From Bordetella parapertussis (lineage in GTDB: Bacteria > Pseudomonadota > Gammaproteobacteria > Burkholderiales > Burkholderiaceae_C): 16,397 bases of DNA. Where the stretch lies: positions 1 through 16,397 of the forward strand of contig CAMCNE010000050.1 of NCBI GenBank assembly GCA_945875935.1, in the 5' to 3' direction. Position 1 is the first letter of the stretch, and the number at the start of each line of letters is the position of its first letter. Under the pieces are notes generated by a model. It saw nothing but the letters and a program-made list of their open reading frames with translations. It ran no database searches and was not told the DNA's origin. The position numbers and the translations under genes were made by a program. Shown here piece after piece: positions 1 through 6,213 of this stretch.

Positions 1-344
1 CCGTGGGTGCCGGCGATGGCGATGCCTTTTTTCAGACGCATCAGCTCGGCCAGCATCACCGCGCGCGGCACCACCGGAATGCGCTTGGCACGCGCGGCGA
101 TCACCTCGGGGTTGTCGGCACGCACCGCGGTCGAGGTGACCACCGCTTCGGCGCCGGCGATGTGGTCGGCACTGTGCCCCACGTGCACCGTGATGCCCAG
201 CGATGCCAGCCGGCGCACCGTGGCGCTGTCGCTCGAATCCGAGCCCGACACCGTGTAGCCCAGGTTATGCAAGATCTCGGCGATGCCGCTCATGCCAGCG
301 CCACCAACGCCCACGAAGTGGATGTGTTTGACGGCGTGCTTCAT
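1..344 (-). CDS. murC: UDP-N-acetylmuramate--L-alanine ligase MurC (N-terminal part, cut by window edge)
   Basis: MurC adds L-alanine to UDP-MurNAc with ATP in the cytoplasm, the first step of the stem peptide. The minus strand from ATG at 344 reads MKHAVKHIHFVGVGGAGMSG, the Rossmann-type UDP-binding start of MurC with its GxGGxGMSG loop. It stays open for 114 codons and ends at the window edge in GTHG (residues 111-114), the first half of the ATP-binding GTHGKT motif. About three quarters of the usual protein of roughly 460-490 residues lies outside. The start is supported by a GAGG ribosome site at 352-355, seven bases upstream, and by the conserved N-terminus. It follows murG in the normal dcw order, but after a 312-base repeat-filled gap instead of the usual overlap. 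The identity is firm. Confidence 0.96.
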   Translation of the reverse strand, partial: MKHAVKHIHFVGVGGAGMSGIAEILHNLGYTVSGSDSSDSATVRRLASLGITVHVGHSADHIAGAEAVVTSTAVRADNPEVIAARAKRIPVVPRAVMLAELMRLKKGIAIAGTH

Positions 345-350
345 GCCAGC
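341..350. repeat. 10-base direct repeat, copy 1 (TCATGCCAGC), at the murC start
   Basis: TCATGCCAGC covers the murC start codon (minus strand GCTGGCATGA). An identical copy lies at 657-666 over the murG stop. The bases flanking the two copies differ (340 T against 656 C; 351 G against 667 A), so the identity is exactly 10 bases. It looks like a target-site duplication around the repeat array between them, which is inference. Confidence 0.7.
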
Positions 351-656
351 GCCTCAGCGAGCTGTCGGCGGTTCATCGGGAAACCCTCACCCCTGCCCTC
401 TCCCGGGGGGAGAGGGAGGAATTGCCTGCGGCCCTTAGCCCAGCCCTCTCCCGGGGGGAGGGGGGGGAACCTCCTGCGACGTTCAGGCAGGGCGCCCTCA
501 CCCCTGCCCTCTCCCACAGGGAGAGGGAGCCGCTCAATCGCAACGCTGCGGGGAATTTCCCCCTCTCCCTCTGGGAGAGGGGATAACTCCCGGCTCCCTC
601 TCCCCGGGGGAGAGGGTTGGGGTGAGGGCTGCGGCTTTGCGCAAACGCGTGATGTC
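351..656. repeat. Putative inserted element between murG and murC (whole interval)
   Basis: This is a 306-base stretch between the two 10-base direct repeats. It has no recognisable gene. It holds the palindromic array at 384-628 and short flanks (351-383 and 629-656) in which I see no structure. If one direct repeat and this stretch are removed, murG and murC join as GCTGGCATGAAG, with the murG TGA inside the murC ATGA. That is the overlap seen at several other junctions of this operon. The size and lack of a transposase suggest a small non-autonomous or REP-like element. The insertion reading is inferred and needs a related genome for proof. Confidence 0.65.
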
Positions 657-660
657 TCAT
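373..660 (-). CDS. Repeat-derived open frame after murG (doubtful gene)
   Basis: A 95-residue frame opens with ATG at 660, overlapping the murG stop as ATGA. It ends 28 bases before the murC start. The product is built from Pro/Arg/Gly/Glu-rich motifs such as PHPNPLPRGEG and SLWERAGVRAP, which are the translation of the palindromic array. It resembles no functional family that I know. I list it because ribosomes finishing murG could reinitiate here, which would change how murC is reached. It is probably a by-product of the inserted repeat and not a selected protein. Confidence 0.15.
   Translation of the reverse strand: MRHHAFAQSRSPHPNPLPRGEGAGSYPLSQRERGKFPAALRLSGSLSLWERAGVRAPCLNVAGGSPPSPRERAGLRAAGNSSLSPRERAGVRVSR
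384..628. repeat. Array of five GC-rich palindromic units (CCCTCTCCC / GGGAGAGGG)
   Basis: Five hairpin units are visible. Their arms lie at 396-404/408-416, 444-452/456-464 (right arm degenerate), 507-515/519-527, 561-569/573-581 and 596-604/608-616. Each arm is CCCTCTCCC or its complement GGGAGAGGG, with a three-base centre. Units one and three begin with CCCTCACCCCTG before the arm, and the last ends with GGTTGGGGTGAGGG, so the outer ends of the array are inverted relative to each other. Sequences of this style are known as interspersed repeats in several beta- and gammaproteobacteria. In murG-murC mRNA these would be strong back-to-back stem-loops. None is followed by a T-run, so they do not look like terminators. 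Confidence 0.85.
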
Positions 661-666
661 GCCAGC
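657..666. repeat. 10-base direct repeat, copy 2 (TCATGCCAGC), at the murG stop
   Basis: This is the second identical copy of the sequence at 341-350. It holds the murG stop codon (TGA at 659-657) and an ATG at 660-658 that no longer belongs to murC. See the copy at 341-350. Confidence 0.7.
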
Positions 667-1736
667 ACCAAGCCTTCGATCTGATCGGCCACACGCGCAG
701 CCGCCTTCGGCCGGGCCAGCGTGCGCGCTTGCGTGGCCATGGCGAGCAGGGTCTCGCGGGACAGCTCGAGCAGCAGGTCGGCCAGACGGCGTGGCGTGAG
801 TTCGGCTTGCGGCAGGTGCAGCGCCGCGCCGTGCGAGGCCATCCACTGCGCGTTGTCGCGCTGGTGCGAGGTGGTGCTCACCACCAGCGGCACCAAGACA
901 CTGGCCACGCCGGCTGCGCACAGCTCGCTCACCGTGATGGCACCGGCGCGGCAGACCACCACATCGCACTCGGCCAGCCGAGCGGCCATGTCGTCGATGA
1001 AGGGCAGCACCTCGGCGGCCACGCCGGCCTGCGCGTAATCGCTGCGAACACCGTCGGCATGCGCCGCGCCGGTCTGGTGCGCGACCGCCGGGCGCTCGGC
1101 CTCGGGGATCAGCGCCAGCGCCTGCGGCACACAGCGGTTGAGCACCTGCGCGCCCAGACTGCCGCCGACCACCAGCACGCGCAGTGGCCCGCTGCGATTG
1201 GCAAATCGAACCGCAGGCGGCTCGATCGCCTCGATCTGGGCACGCACCGGATTGCCCGTGACCACGCTGCGCCGGGTGGCCTGCGCTGCCGGACCGTCAA
1301 AGCCGAACGCCACCGCATCGGCCAGCGGCAGCAGCGCGCGGTTGCTCATCAGCAGCGCCGCATCGGCGTTGACCAGCATCAGCGGCTTGTTCAACCACGA
1401 CGCCATCAAACCCGCCGGAAAGCACAGGTAACCGCCCATGCCCAGCACCACCGCAGGCTGGCGTCGGCGAATGACCCGCACGCAGGCCACAAACGCCGCG
1501 AGCAGCCGGATGCCACCCGTGAGCGTGTGCACGACCCCCTTGCCGCGCAAGCCGGTGAATGCCACCGTGTCCATCTCGATGCCGCTGGGTGGCACCAGCT
1601 TGTTTTCCATGCCGGTGGTGGTGCCCAACCAGCTCACCGTCCAGCCACGGCGCTGCACTTCGGCGGCGACAGCCAGGCCGGGGATGACGTGGCCGCCGGT
1701 GCCGGCTGCGACGATGAGAAGGTGCCGGTGGCTCAT
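657..1736 (-). CDS. murG: UDP-GlcNAc : lipid I GlcNAc transferase MurG
   Basis: MurG transfers GlcNAc from UDP-GlcNAc to lipid I on the inner face of the cytoplasmic membrane, making lipid II. The 359-residue product has the usual length. It shows the N-terminal glycine loop AAGTGGHVIPGLAVA (about 10-24), a second GGSLGAQVLN loop (191-200), HQTGAAHA (220-227) and RAGAITVSELCAAG (263-276), which carries the UDP-GlcNAc-binding TVSE. The region around 118-132 reads LVNADAALLMSN where E. coli has HEQN; I believe this variant is shared by some Burkholderiales. The start is ATG at 1736, with GAGGG about nine bases upstream. It is separated from ftsW by a 376-base insert-like interval and from murC by a repeat array, although it normally overlaps or abuts both. 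Confidence 0.97.
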   Translation of the reverse strand: MSHRHLLIVAAGTGGHVIPGLAVAAEVQRRGWTVSWLGTTTGMENKLVPPSGIEMDTVAFTGLRGKGVVHTLTGGIRLLAAFVACVRVIRRRQPAVVLGMGGYLCFPAGLMASWLNKPLMLVNADAALLMSNRALLPLADAVAFGFDGPAAQATRRSVVTGNPVRAQIEAIEPPAVRFANRSGPLRVLVVGGSLGAQVLNRCVPQALALIPEAERPAVAHQTGAAHADGVRSDYAQAGVAAEVLPFIDDMAARLAECDVVVCRAGAITVSELCAAGVASVLVPLVVSTTSHQRDNAQWMASHGAALHLPQAELTPRRLADLLLELSRETLLAMATQARTLARPKAAARVADQIEGLVLA

Positions 1737-2116
1737 GGGGTGCGACCCTCAGCACGGCCTGTGGCGGTCGGCAACGACATCCGCATGCCACCACGCCGTG
1801 GACCCGCAGGGTCGAGGCGAAACGAACTTGAGCGGCTGAGCGTTAGCGAGGTAACCGACAAAGTAGTCCGGTGAATGTTCTCGTGCCAGAGCCCCTGAAG
1901 TAGGCGTGTAGCCGAAGCGAACCACTCAAATGGCTGGTGTTCCAGGCCCTTTGCTTTGGTGACTTTCATTTGGGCCAGCAAATGAAAACGAAGTTTCGGC
2001 GTGCCAAAGTTACCCGCCAGCCGGGGCGGAACCCGGCGCGCTGCAGCGCACTGCATCAAGCCCCATGCGGGAAGCAAACGAAACCCAGCAGCAGCGCCAA
2101 GCAAGAAGGCCGTCAT
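1733..2116 (-). CDS. Bridging open frame between ftsW and murG (unknown, probably repeat-derived)
   Basis: I do not recognise a function. The frame is 127 codons. It starts with ATG at 2116, overlapping the ftsW stop as ATGA, and ends with TGA at 1733 overlapping the murG start, again as ATGA. It has a very good ribosome site, GGGGAGG at 2123-2129, six bases upstream. The first residues (MTAFLLGAAAGFRLLPAWGL) are hydrophobic; the rest is basic and Ser/Arg-rich with VTKAKGLEHQPFEWFASATR (53-72) and LSRSSSFRLDPAGPRRGG (93-110). This looks like translated interspersed repeat, not a folded family. It could still be translated and so keep ftsW and murG coupled. The frame is clear; a functional gene is doubtful. 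Confidence 0.3.
   Translation of the reverse strand: MTAFLLGAAAGFRLLPAWGLMQCAAARRVPPRLAGNFGTPKLRFHLLAQMKVTKAKGLEHQPFEWFASATRLLQGLWHENIHRTTLSVTSLTLSRSSSFRLDPAGPRRGGMRMSLPTATGRAEGRTP
1737..2112. repeat. Putative inserted repeat element between ftsW and murG
   Basis: A 376-base interval sits where ftsW and murG normally touch. TCATG occurs at both ends (1733-1737 and 2113-2117), so a short target duplication is possible but only five bases long. No terminal inverted repeats and no transposase are visible. The core at about 1940-2030, with GGCCCTTTGCTTTGG, a hairpin and GCCAAAGTTACCCGCC, resembles a repeat that I recall scattered through Burkholderiales genomes. The murG ribosome site appears to have been left behind at 2123-2129 next to ftsW. 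I see no RNA gene or terminator here. Confidence 0.55.
1954..2014. repeat. Nested inverted repeat in the ftsW-murG interval
   Basis: TTTCATTT (1964-1971) and AAATGAAA (1980-1987) form a perfect 8-bp stem around GGGCCAGC. Outside it, CTTTGG (1954-1959) pairs with CCAAAG (2004-2009), and GGTGAC (1958-1963) nearly pairs with GTTACC (2009-2014). No T-run follows on either strand, so it is not a terminator. It is the structural core of the repeat-like interval. Confidence 0.6.
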
Positions 2117-3387
2117 GCCCGGCCTCCCCGCATCAACTGCCGACTCTCGATGTCGACACGGGCCACGATCGCCAACGCAATCATGTTCATCAGGATCGCC
2201 GAGCCGCCATAGCTCATCAGCGGCAGCGTCAGCCCCTTGGTGGGCAGCACGCCCAGGTTCACGCCGATGTTGATGAAGGCCTGGCCGCCCATCCACAGAC
2301 CCACGCCTTGGGCGTACAGGCCGGAAAACACGCGGTCGAGGGCGATGGCCTGGCGGCCGATGTGGAAGGCGCGCCGCGCCAGCCAGAAGAAGGCGGCGAT
2401 GACGCAGGCCACGCCGGCCAGGCCGAGTTCTTCGCCGATCACGGCGAGCAGGAAGTCGGTGTGCGCCTCGGGCAGGTAGTGCAGCTTTTCGACGCTCGAG
2501 CCCAGCCCCTGGCCGAACCAGCCGCCGCGGCCGAAGGCGATCAGCGAATGCGTCAGCTGATAGGCCTTGCCCGCCGCGTACTTCACGTCCCATGGGCTCA
2601 GGTAGGCAAAGATGCGCTCGCGCCGCCACTCGCTCAGGGTGATCATCAGCACGAAGGCGCCAACCAGCACGGCGGTGATGGCCAGGATCATGCGGCCGTT
2701 GACGCCGCCCAGAAACAAGATGCCCATGGCGATCATGGCGATCACCATGAAGGCCCCCATGTCGGGCTCGGCCAGCAGCAGCATGCCGACAAAGCCCACG
2801 GCAACGCCCATGGGCAATACGGCCTGGAAGAAGTTTTCGCGCGCGGCCATCTTGCGCACCATGTAGCCGGCGGCGTACATCACCATGGCCAGCTTGGCGA
2901 GCTCGGACGGCTGGAAGTTCAGGATGCCCAGTGGTATCCAGCGGCGCGCGCCGTTGATGCGGTGCACCCCCGGGAACGGGATCAGCACCACCACCAGCAG
3001 CACCAGTGCCAAAGCGAACAGGTAGGGGCTGGCCTTTTCCCAGAAGGCCATCGGGATCTGCACCATCAACACTGCGGCCAGGCACGCCAGGCTGAGCGAA
3101 AACAAATGGCGAGTCAGGAAGTGGGTGGGCGTGTAGCTGGCGAACTTGGGGTTGTCGGGCATCGCGATGGACGCGCTGAACACCATCACCGTGCCCAGTG
3201 CCAGCAGCGCCAGCACCACGCACACCAGCCCCTGGTCGAAACCGATCAGGCGAGTCGGCGCGGCGGTGGACACATGGATCCAATCGCGCACCGGAATCGC
3301 GCCGCTGGGCTCGGATCCGTCGCCGCGGCGCAGTGCGCCCAGCCGCGCCAGCCACGCCGGCAGCCCGATGGATGCCAGCGCCTTCAT
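2113..3387 (-). CDS. ftsW: Septal peptidoglycan glycosyltransferase FtsW (SEDS family)
   Basis: FtsW is a polytopic inner-membrane protein that polymerises lipid II at the septum together with FtsI. The 424-residue product begins with a roughly 45-residue cytoplasmic tail. Hydrophobic segments follow at about 53-71, 97-112, 121-138, 165-176, 187-206, 212-227, 231-251 and 315-336, with more near the C-terminus. The SEDS signature is present: KLHYLPEAHTDFLLAVIGEELG (301-322) with the essential aspartate at 311, and KGLTLPLMSYGGS (384-396). I chose ATG at 3387 because it overlaps the murD stop as ATGA and has a G-rich ribosome site. A frame extension to 3483 lies wholly inside murD and is unlikely. 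Its stop coincides with the ATGA that opens the bridging frame. Confidence 0.97.
   Translation of the reverse strand: MKALASIGLPAWLARLGALRRGDGSEPSGAIPVRDWIHVSTAAPTRLIGFDQGLVCVVLALLALGTVMVFSASIAMPDNPKFASYTPTHFLTRHLFSLSLACLAAVLMVQIPMAFWEKASPYLFALALVLLVVVLIPFPGVHRINGARRWIPLGILNFQPSELAKLAMVMYAAGYMVRKMAARENFFQAVLPMGVAVGFVGMLLLAEPDMGAFMVIAMIAMGILFLGGVNGRMILAITAVLVGAFVLMITLSEWRRERIFAYLSPWDVKYAAGKAYQLTHSLIAFGRGGWFGQGLGSSVEKLHYLPEAHTDFLLAVIGEELGLAGVACVIAAFFWLARRAFHIGRQAIALDRVFSGLYAQGVGLWMGGQAFINIGVNLGVLPTKGLTLPLMSYGGSAILMNMIALAIVARVDIESRQLMRGGRA
2123..2129 (-). promoter_or_regulatory. Strong ribosome binding site inside the end of ftsW
   Basis: GGGGAGG lies six bases upstream of the ATG at 2116. It is the best ribosome site seen near the ftsW/murG boundary, yet it now serves only the bridging frame. 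Its place suggests that it was the native murG site before about 380 bases were added. The role is inference; the motif is visible. Confidence 0.55.
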
Positions 3388-5027
3388 GCCGCCACCCCCG
3401 CATCGGCGGCGATCGCTTGCACTTCGGCGACGAACACCTCGGCGCGGTGCGCGTAGTTGCGGAACATGTCGAGGCTGGCGCACGCCGGGCTGAGCAGCAC
3501 CGCATCACCCGAGCGCGCTTGCGCAAAGGCCCAGCGCGTGGCCGCTTCGAGCGTGGCGTGGCGCTGCAGTGGCAGGCCTTCGATGCTGGCCAGCGCGGCT
3601 TCGATGAGCGGCGCATCACGGCCCAGCGTGGCCACCGCACGGGCGTGGCGCTGCACGGGCGCGGCCAGCGGGGCAAAGTCCTGTCCCTTGCCATCGCCGC
3701 CCAGGATCACCACCAGTCGGCTGGGCGCACGATCGGCGCCCAGGCCTTCGAGCGCGGCCACGGTGGCGCCGACGTTGGTGCCCTTGCTGTCATCGTAGGC
3801 ATCGACCCCATGGATGGTGGCCACGTGCTCCACGCGATGCGGCTCGCCGGCGTATTCGCGCAGCCCATGCAGCATGGGCGCGAGCGGGCAGCCGATGGCC
3901 GTGGCCAGCGCCAGCGAGGCCAGCGCGTTGGCCGCGTTGTGGCGGCCGCGCACGCGCAGCGCATCCACGGGCATCAGGTGCTGGATGTGCAGCACCTCAG
4001 GTTCGACCACTTCGCCGGCGCGCGCACGCTTGGGCGCCACACCGTCTTCGGCCGGCAGCGCACGCGCCAGCCAGGTCATGCCGTTTTCGGTGACCAGGCC
4101 GAAGTCGCCGCACGCGCGTGGCGCGTCGGTGCCAAAGCGCAACGCGGCTCGCGTCATCAGGCCCGCTGCGCGCGTGGCAGCACCCGGCTTGGCCGCGGCC
4201 ACCGTCGCCGCCTTGGCCACGGCCTGCGCGGCAGCGGCCAGCGCCTCGACCTGCGCGTCGTCGCGATTGATCACCATCACTGCCGCGCGGCCCCACACCC
4301 GCGCCTTGGCAGCGGCGTAGGACGCCATCGACCCATGCCAGTCGAGGTGATCGTCGGTGACGTTGAGCACCGCTGCGGCATCGGGCTCGAAGCCCTGCAC
4401 CTCATCGAGCTGAAAGCTCGACAGCTCGAGCACCCACACCTCGGGCAGCGCTTCGAACTGCGGCGTGTCGACCGCGGCCGCGCGTTGCAGCGCCTCGGTC
4501 AGCGTGTGCAGCATCGTGGGCCCGATGTTGCCGGCCACCGCCACGCGCCGCCCGCTGCGCTCCACCAGCAGCGCGGTCATGGCGGTGGTGGTGGTCTTGC
4601 CATTGGTGCCGGTGATGGCCAGCAGCCTGGGCGCGTAGCCGCAGTCGGCTTTCAGCGCGGCCAGCGCGCCGGCAAACACGCCGAGCTCGCCTTGCACCGG
4701 CACACCGCGCCGCACCGCCAGCGCCAAGGTGGGCGCCATGCGCGAATCGGTGGGTGCAAGGCCGGGACTTTTGAGCAGCAAGCTCACACCGTCGAGCGCG
4801 GCCTCGCTCAGCTCACCGGCCAGCAATTGCACGGCGGGGTGCTCGGCCAGCAAGGTGGCGGCGTTGGGCAGCGCGGTGCTGTCGATGCCACCGGCGGCGG
4901 CCACGAGCCGCGTGTCCCAGACCCGCACGGTGGCACCGGCGCGCGCGCACCAGCGCGCCATGGCCAGCCCGGACTCGCCCAGACCGAGCACCAGCACCGT
5001 GTTTCCTGCGAGGGCATTCATGTTCAT
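3384..5027 (-). CDS. murD: UDP-N-acetylmuramoyl-L-alanine--D-glutamate ligase MurD
   Basis: MurD adds D-glutamate to UDP-MurNAc-L-Ala using ATP in the cytoplasm. Visible features are an N-terminal VLVLGLGESG loop (11-20), the P-loop LLAITGTNGKTTTT (135-148), VLELSSFQLD (199-208), NVTDDHLDWHG (222-232), the RGRHNAANALA stretch (360-370), DDSKGTN (412-418) and the C-terminal SPACASLDMFRNYAHRAEVF (513-532). At 547 residues it is about 100 longer than the E. coli enzyme. The extra length is mostly Ala-rich segments around 262-345, between the central and C-terminal domains. Start ATG is at 5027; another ATG two codons later is possible. It lies seven bases after mraY and overlaps ftsW by four. 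Confidence 0.97.
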   Translation of the reverse strand: MNMNALAGNTVLVLGLGESGLAMARWCARAGATVRVWDTRLVAAAGGIDSTALPNAATLLAEHPAVQLLAGELSEAALDGVSLLLKSPGLAPTDSRMAPTLALAVRRGVPVQGELGVFAGALAALKADCGYAPRLLAITGTNGKTTTTAMTALLVERSGRRVAVAGNIGPTMLHTLTEALQRAAAVDTPQFEALPEVWVLELSSFQLDEVQGFEPDAAAVLNVTDDHLDWHGSMASYAAAKARVWGRAAVMVINRDDAQVEALAAAAQAVAKAATVAAAKPGAATRAAGLMTRAALRFGTDAPRACGDFGLVTENGMTWLARALPAEDGVAPKRARAGEVVEPEVLHIQHLMPVDALRVRGRHNAANALASLALATAIGCPLAPMLHGLREYAGEPHRVEHVATIHGVDAYDDSKGTNVGATVAALEGLGADRAPSRLVVILGGDGKGQDFAPLAAPVQRHARAVATLGRDAPLIEAALASIEGLPLQRHATLEAATRWAFAQARSGDAVLLSPACASLDMFRNYAHRAEVFVAEVQAIAADAGVAA

Positions 5028-5034
5028 GGCCGGG

Positions 5035-6213
5035 TCAACGCAGCTTCAGGCTGGCCAGGCCGATCAGGCACAGCAGCATGGTGATGATCCAGAAACGCAC
5101 CACCACCTGCGTTTCCTTCCAGCCCGACTTCTCGAAGTGGTGGTGCAGCGGCGCCATCTTCAAGATGCGCTGACCCACCCCGTAGCGCTTGCGGGTGTAC
5201 TTGAACCAGCCCACCTGCAGCATCACCGACAGCGCCTCGACCACGAAGATGCCGCCCATGATCCCGAGCACGATTTCCTGCCGGGTGATGACCGCCAGCG
5301 TGCCCAGCGCGCCGCCCAGCGACAGCGCGCCCACATCGCCCATGAAGACCTGCGCCGGATGGGTGTTGAACCACAAAAAGGCCAGCCCCGCGCCGGCCAT
5401 CGCGGCGCAAAAGATCAGCAACTCGCCAGAGCCCGGGATGTAGGGAAACAGCAGGTACTTGCTGTACACCGAGCTGCCGGTGACATAGGCGAACACGCCC
5501 AGCGCCGAGGCCACCATCACCACCGGCATGATGGCCAGACCGTCCAGGCCGTCGGTGAAGTTGACCGCGTTGCTCGCCCCGACGATCACGAACCAGGTCA
5601 GCGCGATGAAGCCGTACACGCCCAGCGGGTAGCTCACCGTCTTGAAAAACGGCACGATCAGATCGGCCGTGGGGGGCAAGTCGTTGGAAAAGCCGCTTTG
5701 CAGCCAGCGCACAAACAACTCCAGCACCCGCAGGTTCGAGCTTTCGCTCACGCTGAAGGCGAGATAGAAGGCCGCCAGCAGCCCGATCAGCGTTTGCCAG
5801 AAGAACTTGTCACGCGAACGCATGCCTTCGGGGTTCTTGTCGACCACCTTGCGCCAGTCGTCGACCCAGCCGATGGCACCGAACCCCAGCGTCACGAGCA
5901 GGGTGATCCACACGAAGCGGTTGCTCCAGTCGAACCACAGCAGCGTGGACACCGTCATGCTGATGAGGATGAGCACGCCGCCCATGGTGGGCGTGCCGGA
6001 CTTGGCCAGGTGGGCCTCGATGCCGTACTGGCGGATGGGCTGGCCGATCTTCAGCGCAGCCAGGCGGCGGATCACCATCGGCCCGAAGGCCAGCCCGATG
6101 AGCAGCGCGGTCATCGCCGCCATCACCGCGCGGAAGGTGAGGTACTGGAAGACGCGGAAAAAGCCCAGCTCGGGCGACAGCGTCTGCAGCCACTGGGCCA
6201 GGCTAAGCAGCAT
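5035..6213 (-). CDS. mraY: Phospho-N-acetylmuramoyl-pentapeptide transferase MraY
   Basis: MraY moves phospho-MurNAc-pentapeptide from UDP to undecaprenyl phosphate, forming lipid I at the inner membrane. The 392-residue length fits betaproteobacterial MraY. Signature sites are KSGTPTMGG (71-79), WVDDWRKVVDKNPEGM (116-131) with the magnesium-binding aspartates, SNAVNFTDGLDGLA (214-227), FMGDVGALSLGG (290-301) and MAPLHHHFEKSGWKE (353-367). About ten membrane segments are apparent. ATG at 6213 overlaps the murF stop (TAG at 6205-6203) by 11 bases, and murD follows after seven bases. Nothing is missing or odd. Confidence 0.98.
   Translation of the reverse strand: MLLSLAQWLQTLSPELGFFRVFQYLTFRAVMAAMTALLIGLAFGPMVIRRLAALKIGQPIRQYGIEAHLAKSGTPTMGGVLILISMTVSTLLWFDWSNRFVWITLLVTLGFGAIGWVDDWRKVVDKNPEGMRSRDKFFWQTLIGLLAAFYLAFSVSESSNLRVLELFVRWLQSGFSNDLPPTADLIVPFFKTVSYPLGVYGFIALTWFVIVGASNAVNFTDGLDGLAIMPVVMVASALGVFAYVTGSSVYSKYLLFPYIPGSGELLIFCAAMAGAGLAFLWFNTHPAQVFMGDVGALSLGGALGTLAVITRQEIVLGIMGGIFVVEALSVMLQVGWFKYTRKRYGVGQRILKMAPLHHHFEKSGWKETQVVVRFWIITMLLCLIGLASLKLR

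Noticed and set aside
384..628. CRISPR array
   Set aside because: The repeated units are self-palindromic, of uneven spacing (about 35-63 bases between centres), without unique spacers of constant length, and no cas genes are present.
384..628. Transcription terminator between murG and murC
   Set aside because: The stems are strong, but no T-run follows any of them on the minus strand, and termination here would cut off essential downstream genes.
3..1874. Very long plus-strand open frame opposite murG and murC (623 codons)
   Set aside because: It is antisense to genes with clear family motifs, has His/Arg/Gln/Gly-rich composition typical of the complement of GC-rich coding sequence, and runs through the repeat array. 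Similar plus-strand frames opposite ftsW, murD, mraY, murE, ftsI and the exporter were rejected for the same reason.
1737..2112. Insertion sequence with its own transposase between ftsW and murG
   Set aside because: The interval is too short, encodes no transposase-like protein and has no terminal inverted repeats that I can find.
3388..3483. Extended ftsW start at 3483
   Set aside because: The added 32 residues are the out-of-frame reading of the murD end (Arg-rich), and ATG at 3387 has the ATGA overlap used elsewhere in the operon.
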